Positions 57,430 through 64,000 of a stretch of DNA of 64,000 nucleotides are shown piece by piece. The notes beneath the pieces are model-generated. The model saw nothing but the letters and a program-made list of their open reading frames with translations, did no database searches and had not been told where the DNA came from. The translations under genes and the position numbers were made by a program. The DNA is from Rosa chinensis (taxonomy: Eukaryota; Streptophyta; Magnoliopsida; Rosales; Rosaceae), in NCBI RefSeq assembly GCF_002994745.2, contig NC_037088.1, forward strand, positions 3,105,001 through 3,169,000, given 5' to 3'. Within the stretch, counting starts at the first letter, position 1. Every line of letters starts with the position of its first letter.

Positions 57430-59137
57430 GGTGTTTCTAAATATACCCAGCAAACTTCTTAGTATACCCAGCAAATTTATTTATTTTTAAATATATCTAA
57501 TTAAACCAATTACTTTCCCAAACTGCTCTTATCTTGTACCCAACAAAAAAACACAACACAATGATGAAACTTCAAAGCGGAGGTACTGTGGCTGTGTTTG
57601 GTACAAGTACAACATATTGGATTTGATTACAAATCTAATTCTGATCAAGCTGAACTAGATTAATTAGAGTGCGAGAGGAGGTTTAGACTTAATGTGTCAT
57701 ATCCATTTTTGAAATTAGTTCCATATATGACTAGATTTGGGAGTTAAGGTGGTTTGATGGTGTTGAAACTTGAAAGTAAGATAGTGAGAGGGACAAAGAG
57801 ATGGACAAAGAGAGTTCATGATTATATATAGTCTTGGCTTTGATTGGAAGAAAGAAGGGAAAGAGATAGATTATTCCATCTTTCCATACCATTTCATGCT
57901 TTGTGCAGTTGTTCTCTTTCAAGATCCAAGAAGTGTTCTTATAACCTCCAAATTGCCGACAAATGTCTTCCTTTATTGTTATTTCCTTGATGATTACTCA
58001 CACAACCACAATGCATAGGAGGAAGGGTGAAACCCCACATAACACATCCAGTTATCCATATGATTTTCAGTTTCCCATGCTTTGGCAAAGCTTATCGCTG
58101 CCAATTCTTTGAAGACAGCCGACCTATTCCAATTGCAGGAATTCTTCCCTTCTCTATAAATTAGCATATATCCCACAAATTCAATCTATGCGGACATGAA
58201 ATGAGAGGTCCAAAAGTCATGATCGAAGGACAACACCTACTTTTGGGAAGTTTTCATCGCTGTGTTTCTTTTGCTGGGTGCAAGATAAGGTTAGTTTGGG
58301 AAATTTGGTGGTTTAGTTAGATATATTTTTAAATAAATAAATTTGCTGGGTGTACTAAGGCCATCTCCAATAAGAGGGCTATATGGTAACCTATAGCCCT
58401 TTTTGTTATAATATGGGCTCCAACAAGAGAAGGGCCAAAGGGCCAAAGGTGAAGAGAGGGGGTGGAGAGAGCTACATTTAGCCCTTGGTGGGACCCACGG
58501 AAATCAGCCCAATTAAGGGGTGTGGTGCAATGCATGGTTTGATCCAATGGCCAATAATTAATAACATTTGCAATTCAACGGGATGTAATTAAGCATAACT
58601 TAATATTATATATATATATATATATTTTATATTTTATAAAGATGAATTTTAGTTATATAAATTAGTTTCTTTTAAGTGCATGTATTTTTTAATTTATTTA
58701 TTTTGTATCATGTTAATGAAGTTTATGTAATATTTATTTATGTAATATTTTGTATCATTCAATCAGGAATCTACATATTTGCTTCCGAAATGGCACGTGG
58801 CACTTAAAACATCTATTCAAAAATGTTATCAATAATACAACATAAATACCTCATCCAAATATACATCTTAAAAATTAATTTTTTCCTCAACAATTAATTT
58901 TAGTCTAAATTATAATATTATTAAAATAAAATAAAATCATACAAATTAGAAAACATAATGTAAAATCATAAAATACTTGAAAGGGCTAAAATTTAGCCCT
59001 CCTTTACTGGAGATGATTCACTTGTTCATGAATAAACAGTAATATTTCTGGGGGCTAAATTATAACCCTGGATCCAATATAGCCCCTCTTTACTGGAGAT
59101 GGCCTAAGAACTTTGCTGGGTACATTTAGAAACAACC
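57430..59137. mobile_element. Long-TIR element B inserted at the target duplication of element A
   Basis: Arms at about 57430-57560 and 58240-58358 plus 59105-59137 are inverted repeats (sharing 'acccagcaaatttatttatt' and 'tttcccaaact'). The right arm is split by the Harbinger-type MITE. The flanks TAATTTTTG (57421-57429) and TAATTTTTA (59138-59146) are a 9-bp duplication with one mismatch. Interior frames (57731-58176) show no domain. Mutator-like by TIR and duplication length. Confidence 0.8.
58359..59104. mobile_element. PIF/Harbinger-type MITE (746 bp)
   Basis: The ends are GGCCATCTCCAATAAGAGGGC and, inverted, GGCCATCTCCAGTAAAGAGGG, with TAA duplications at 58356-58358 and 59105-59107. 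Internal 'agccct' and 'agggct' blocks recur near both ends. Non-coding, AT-rich centre. Nested in the right arm of element B. Confidence 0.9.
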
Positions 59138-59146
59138 TAATTTTTA

Positions 59147-59565
59147 TAGGCCGTTCAGAAAGAAAACCAATTTGCTAGAAAAAAATAATAAAATAGGCCC
59201 AATTGCTATCTACCTCACGTTCCAAAGTCCAAAGACAAATAATAAAATTAGTTTTCTGACATCTGCAACTACAAAGCAATCTTGTCTACCAATTAGGGCC
59301 AAATTCCCTTGTTAAGAAAATGATAGATAATGTTAAACTATGACAGATAGAAACTCCACAACTGGAACAGACCCCAGATACCAACTGAGTTCATTCACAA
59401 GACAGATAGTATAGCTCCAAAACCGAAACAAAAGTAATCATCTACAAATCGCCGCCCTCCCATCTCACACATAATAACATTTCGTTTTCTATCCAAACAA
59501 TCAGTCAAGGAAAAAATGAGAAAGTATAGACCCTTTTCTTGCATGGTTGTGCATCAGCCAAGAAA
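59147..59565. other. Short upstream region of the RING gene
   Basis: Only about 420 bp separate the element B target copy from the ATG of the RING gene, so the core promoter and leader must lie here or in the transposon. No clear TATA box stands out. Confidence 0.4.
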
Positions 59566-59994
59566 ATGGATCAGGATGAACTATATGATGCTGGTGGAGT
59601 CTTCATTGGTGTTCTTGCCATAATCATACTGATCATTGTAATTTCTTACTGCCATCGCCGGCAATCCCTGGTCGATCCGTCAGATCATGATGAGTCATCT
59701 GCAACAATTGAACAAGGCCTTGATGAAGCTACAATATGTGCATATCCGAAGCTGCTTTACTCAGAAGCCAAGCTGCACATGTTTGATTCAATTTCATGTA
59801 CCCCTCCTTCTTGTTGCAGCATATGCTTGGCTGATTTTGAAGACAATGATGTATTGAGATCTATCCCTAATTGTGGCCATTTCTTTCACCAAGTATGCGT
59901 GGATAAATGGTTGCTGCTTCACCCCACATGCCCAGTTTGCAGGAGCTCACTTGTTGATTCATCGACTTCTGTTGGTTCTGTAGCAGAGGTCTAG
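59566..59994 (+). CDS. RING-H2 finger E3 ubiquitin ligase, ATL family
   Basis: An intronless 142-residue protein. The start is the ATG at 59566; the sequence further upstream has no in-frame ATG. It has a transmembrane segment (residues about 11-28, [18 protein letters not shown]), then a basic CHRRQ. A GLD-type motif starts at residue 51 ([19 protein letters not shown]). The RING-H2 finger has C84, C87, C103, H105, H108, C111, C122 and C125 in spacing C-x2-C-x15-C-x-H-x2-H-x2-C-x10-C-x2-C, with W115. All zinc ligands are present. This is the ATL architecture: a membrane-anchored E3 that recruits an E2 through the RING. The protein is close to ATL70-like members in size and layout, from memory. 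Substrate unknown. The gene is hemmed in by TIR elements on both sides. Confidence 0.92.
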   Translation: MDQDELYDAGGVFIGVLAIIILIIVISYCHRRQSLVDPSDHDESSATIEQGLDEATICAYPKLLYSEAKLHMFDSISCTPPSCCSICLADFEDNDVLRSIPNCGHFFHQVCVDKWLLLHPTCPVCRSSLVDSSTSVGSVAEV

Positions 59995-60411
59995 TAATTA
60001 TTATTATTTTTCTTTTTCTCTTTTTGTTCATTCACTAGGATTCAATACACATGTATCTGATGTGCATCGGCTGTCAAGGCAATGATGGAACAAATTCCAT
60101 ATCTCTTGTTCTTGATAATTGGATTGATCTAGTGTAAATTTGATGCATATATCATGAATGAATATGGGGCACCAACGGCCAAAAATTGTTGTACAGTTTT
60201 TCCTAACTGACTTTGCCAAAGCAACAAGATTGAAATTTTAGATATTGAGGAGTTGTATCTTTGTATAAACGTTAATATTCTAGCTGTATCGAGATGGATT
60301 CAAGTGCAAACATCATTATGAGTACCTTAAAAGCTATGTCTTTCCAAGATATGCCTTATAGAAAGAGAAATAAAAAATATTTATCACTTCTCGGCACTGA
60401 ACACTGTTTTC
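59995..60411. other. 3' region of the RING gene; no other gene
   Basis: T-rich 3' UTR-like sequence. Nothing else recognised. Confidence 0.4.
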
Positions 60412-61745
60412 TAAAGGGTCCTTCACTCAAAGCACCAAAATTAGACAAAGTTATCTCACTTACCCCAGCAACAAATTTTTATTCTCACTTACCCTATTTA
60501 AAGGAAAATGATAGTTTTGTCATTGATTTAATTAATTAATTACACTGCCGCCCCCCCCCCCCCTCTCTCTCTCTCTCTCTCCGCGCCCTACAAAGCCCCA
60601 ACGCTGCTGGATCGCCCAAGCCCAGGCAGCCGTAGGCCGAAAGCCCAACGAACTGGGGTCGGTTTTCGCCACCGTCCACCTTGACTGCGTCACCGTCAAT
60701 TGCATCTCTGATTCCGATTCTGTCCTCCTCTCTCATCACCACGACTTCGCAGACCTCTTCTCCCTCTGCAGCTACGCCGTTTACCGCTCCACGATTTAGC
60801 TTCTCGCCTCACTTTCAGGCCGCAATCTAAACCGGTAGGATCGCCAGTTGCTTGGGCTTCGCCAGTCACGAAATCAAAATCGGAGCTTATCTTCTGCAAG
60901 ATTTGGTGCTCGAGCTTGACCTCCTGTGCTCGACCCAAGCTCTCCGACATGAACGGCGACGAAGAATCTGTTGTTTTCATCTTCTAGTTACTCTTGTACT
61001 TGCTTAGCGGCAGCGGCCATGCATCTCACCTGCTTCACTGCTTTCTTTCGTTTACTTTACTCTTCTTGTGCTTTTGTACTTCACTCTTCACTATTTCACG
61101 AAATCAATTTCTTTCTTCTTCTTTTTGGGTAAAATGGGGCAAAAGCCCAAAATGAAAGAAAAATGAAAAAAAAAGTTCAATTGGGTTATAGACTGCTATT
61201 GGGGCAATAGACGTTTTAAATTGATGTAATCTCCTTTTTTTTTTTTAGGGAGATGAGTTCCCATTATGGCGACTGAACGTCCTATTGAGGGGTAATAAAT
61301 ATCCATTGGGGGGCAATACATGGCTGATAGTTGTCTATTGGGGGGCAATAGACGTCTATTAGGGAGGAATAGACTATTGGGGCAATAGACGTCTATTGGA
61401 GGGCAAAAAAACTTTTCCGGTGAGATTTTCAGCAAATTCCGGTGGGCGGCAGCAGATGAACGGATTCCAGAGGCCGGTGACTAGAATCCGGAGGTTGTGA
61501 CCTGAGTCCCGCGGCTGATGACTGGGCTTCGGCGAAGTCGACTATGGTTTCTCTCTCTTTCTAAGTAACAAAGGGGTGAGGGTAAAATAGTATTAAAAAA
61601 AATTTAAAAACAAAAAAAAATCTTAATGGGATATTAGGGAAGACCTCCTTAGAGTGTATTGGGTAAAAGAGAATTAAAAAAACTTAATGGGGTAAGTGGG
61701 AAAAAAATCTCTAAAAATGGGGTAAATGGATAAAACCCCTTTTCT
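60412..61745. mobile_element. TIR element C with unrecognised coding-like interior
   Basis: The two ends are related inverted sequences with repeated 'cacttaccc' and 'tttaccc' blocks (left about 60412-60500, right about 61620-61745). Boundaries are approximate and no clean duplication was found. On the minus strand 60980-60536 has two overlapping GC-rich frames (starting MKTTDSSSPFMSESLGR; and VKVDGGENRPQFVGLS in another frame). These look like a captured 5' exon but match no family I know. A C14 tract lies at 60549-60562. Confidence 0.55.
61192..61410. repeat. Cluster of 'caatagacgtctattgg' motifs
   Basis: The 14-bp palindrome AATAGACGTCTATT occurs at 61347-61360 and 61384-61397. Partial copies ('ctattggggcaatagacg', 'ctattggggggcaata') lie at 61196, 61273, 61300 and 61330. 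It lies within element C. Confidence 0.8.
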
Positions 61746-62105
61746 AAAATTCTAATACCCATGTGTTTTCCATTAAAAAGTTTAACATTGTGAAAATCAA
61801 ATCACAAATGTTGAATTATTCTAACTATGAGCAAATAAGAGTAAGTTCACCTGTTGGTTTACTAGATCAGAACAATTTTCATTGCTTTTTAATATTTGTG
61901 TTCGCCTGTTGAGTTTGGGTCATAGATTTTGAATTTGGATTTCCTCATTTCCTTTAAGACTCTCCCTTTCGATCTTACCCACCACAAAGAGGAAGTATTA
62001 GGTTTCCAAACGTGTCAGGGGCAGCAATAATGGTGCGTTACTCAAGTTCGTGGGCCCACACTCTCGTCCAAATCTCCCCTACACTTTCTCCACCATTACT
62101 ATTGG
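61746..62105. other. No gene seen
   Basis: AT-rich spacer between element C and the hAT-type MITE. Confidence 0.5.
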
Positions 62106-62642
62106 TAGGGGTCATCATTTGGCCCGCGGGCCTAAAACCCCATGGGCGCCCGCCAAGCCCGGCCCGCAGAAAAGCCCATCTCGGCCCTGCCCATTGGGCA
62201 CCAGGCAGGGCTAGGGCGGAGGGTTCAAAGCCCAGGCCCGACTCGCGGCCTGGCCCGTTATATGCCCATTAAAGCTCGCCCGAAAGCCCATTCAATTTTT
62301 GTATTAATATATTTTTATGTAGTTATATTGAACTAATTATTGCATTAGGCCATATGTTTTTTTAATTTTGTATTTATTTTGTTCAATCATTAACATATCA
62401 TCATTTTTTCATAACTTTTTGTATTTTTTTAACAAAATAATATGACATATAAATATAATGGGCTTGGCCCTGCCCACCCAAAAAAGCCCGTAGAGCCCTG
62501 GGCCCATGGGCGGCCTAGGCCTTGATTTTTAAGAGAAGCCCGGCCTTGACAGGCCCGAAAAATAAAAAAAATATGTTTTGGCCCTGCCCGAGCCAACCCG
62601 AGCCCATTAATTTTGGGTAGGGCTACCCATTGACGACCCCTA
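62106..62642. mobile_element. hAT-type MITE (537 bp)
   Basis: The ends are TAGGGGTCATC and, inverted, TAGGGGTCGTC, with 8-bp flanks ACTATTGG (62098-62105) and GCTATTGG (62643-62650), one mismatch. GC-rich 'ggcccg' and 'cgggcc' blocks near both ends surround an AT-rich centre. The Ala/Pro-rich frames here are not genes. Confidence 0.87.
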
Positions 62643-62684
62643 GCTATTGGTGTCTTTGTCCTCGGCGTTGCTTGGGGGATTATA

Positions 62685-64000
62685 TATTATTGGGTTAGTT
62701 AAACTAACAGCCCCTATTAGGTTTAGTTATTATGTTTATTTTTCAAATTTACATGAACACATTCATTAGTTTAATATGACAAAACCCAACTCTATTTTTG
62801 ATCTGTTATCAAATGATATTTATGAAAACAAGTATGTGGAATTCATATTGAGTTGCTATTTAAAGGAATTATATGACCGCATTAAAAATGGATGGGCATA
62901 ATTTTCTTATTGTGACGAATTATAACAAGACAAAATGGCATGTTCAACCACATAAAAGGAGATAACTTTTTAGGTGCTACCGTCAAACCAGCTAGGATTG
63001 CCAGCTGGTCTGACGCCCCAGTAATGTTTTGACACGTGGACTCAATAAATATTTAATTAACTTATAATATTTGTAGAAAAACAGTTTTGGACTCTCTCTC
63101 TGCTTTGTTCATCGTCATCTTCCAACCTCCATATCTTTATTTCCTTTTCAACACCAGATTGCGATCAATATCTAGTTCTCCTCAAAATCATCTTGAAACA
63201 GTCATACAATTTAGTAATGGTTGTTGTGACCAACAGCACCGAAATCTATTCTTTGCAGGATTCGTACCAATACATCACATGAGATTGACGATAAATTGTC
63301 AAATATAACTCCAAGAAGTTGGTCCAATATAGAAAGTAACAATTGGGATATACGAGTGTTGATTGGTATTTGATAAACAAACAATAATAATCCAATCAAT
63401 AAGACTTAAATTCATTCACCTGTAGATGCAGAGTTTCACCAAATCCAGTTTAAATATATTGTTTAAAGCCTTAACTGCAAAGGTGTGCATACAATTCCAA
63501 TTGGTCAAAGAACCAGATTCCAATTGCTTCCACCAAATTTGCAAAAGAAACCTCAATTAATGGATAAGCAGATGAGGATATGCATTGGTAGCCATTGACA
63601 AAACCCGGGTCGATGATAACAAAGACCCAAAAGGGTCCTTTCACAAAAGAACTGAAAAACTGACTTTTATTTGTGTTATGCAAAAGTCACGTGTCAAAAC
63701 ATTATTGGGGCGTTAGACCACCTGGCAATCCGAGCTGGTTTGACGGTAGCACCTAAAAATTTCTCAAGGAGCTAAATCTATTTATAATTTGTCTGTCTTG
63801 TTGCAATTGAAAACAACATATACAACTAAGTTTAGATAAACATAAATGACTAAAAATTAAATTCCCTGCTCTATGTTCTTAAATATCAAATTAAGTTTGG
63901 ATCCCTTTTTATTAGCGTGTTTAATGGTTTTTTCTTTTTTTGACAAGAATTTGTGTCCTTTGATATACCTAGCTTGTAACTAAAGACGTATAATTAGGGC
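62685..64000. repeat. Second copy of the 32424-32965 repeat, split by element D
   Basis: 62685-62955 and 63775-63980 match 32424-32965 in order and strand (for example 'aacagcccctattaggttta', 'ttgttgcaattgaaaacaac', 'caagaatttgtgtcctttga'). The copy runs to the window edge. Confidence 0.75.
62965..63765. mobile_element. Mutator-like MITE D (801 bp)
   Basis: Long inverted ends ('tttttaggtgctaccgtcaa' to 'gacacgtg', about 75 bp) with 9-bp flanks AAGGAG(A/C)TA at 62956-62964 and 63766-63774, one mismatch. The interior is AT-rich and shows no gene. Confidence 0.87.

Noticed and set aside
59539..59565. Upstream start for the RING protein giving nine extra residues
   Set aside because: The codon at 59539 is TTG, not ATG. 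The first true ATG in frame is at 59566.
61999..62336. Ala/Pro-rich frames of 64-86 codons
   Set aside because: They lie in the GC-rich arm of a hAT-type MITE with clear ends and target duplication.
1..64000. CRISPR arrays, riboswitches, rRNA genes
   Set aside because: No regularly spaced identical repeats with unique spacers, no conserved aptamer and no rRNA sequence seen. The sequence is plant nuclear DNA.

Overview
This is nuclear DNA of a flowering plant, almost certainly a eudicot. The supporting signs are AT-rich intergenic sequence, GT-AG introns, plant Ty1/copia and L1-type retroelements, many TIR and MITE insertions, and two plant-type genes. I suspect a woody rosid, possibly Rosaceae, but the window does not prove it. 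It holds no bacterial features, no CRISPR array and no rRNA or tRNA gene.

Only two genes look intact. The first is a 13-coding-exon MATE transporter of the FRD3/DTX42 citrate type (35375-39372, + strand, 594 aa when spliced, all exon phases compatible). The second is an intronless RING-H2 (ATL-type) E3 ubiquitin ligase (59566-59994, + strand, 142 aa). Almost everything else is transposable element, often nested.

Layout. 1-2540: GC-rich repeat remnants, a hairpin and a solo LTR with a perfect 5-bp target duplication. 3585-5873: a TIR element interrupted by a 1.9-kb non-autonomous LTR element that carries a double-stranded-RNA-binding domain. 6535-7655: a possible gene fragment. 7656-13799: an old, decayed Copia element (LTRs about 89% identical). 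15161-19638: a 5'-truncated L1-type LINE on the minus strand, with target duplications, split in its endonuclease by a hAT MITE. 20725-25144: a foldback-rich TIR element, a Harbinger-type MITE and a long-TIR MITE. 25790-30278: a young Copia element (LTRs about 98% identical) broken by several stops, a frameshift, a gag deletion and a 20-G tract. 30279-35374: intergenic. 35375-39372: MATE gene. 41269-48847: a 7.6-kb CACTA element without a recognisable transposase but with captured exons of a dynamin-related protein and of splicing factor SF3B2. It sits in the LTR of a third Copia element, whose RNase H region is itself split by a 3.1-kb TIR element (49481-52603). 54079-59137: two TIR elements back to back. 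The first carries a captured glutathione peroxidase exon, a very large CT-rich satellite and a SINE. The second contains a Harbinger-type MITE. 59566-59994: RING gene. 60412-64000: further TIR elements and a duplicated segment.

The two genes do not form an evident functional unit. The main interest is the density and precision of nesting and the number of host gene pieces carried by non-autonomous elements (dsRBD, dynamin, SF3B2, glutathione peroxidase and some unrecognised spliced exons). Boundaries were read by eye. Family names come from remembered motifs, without any database search.
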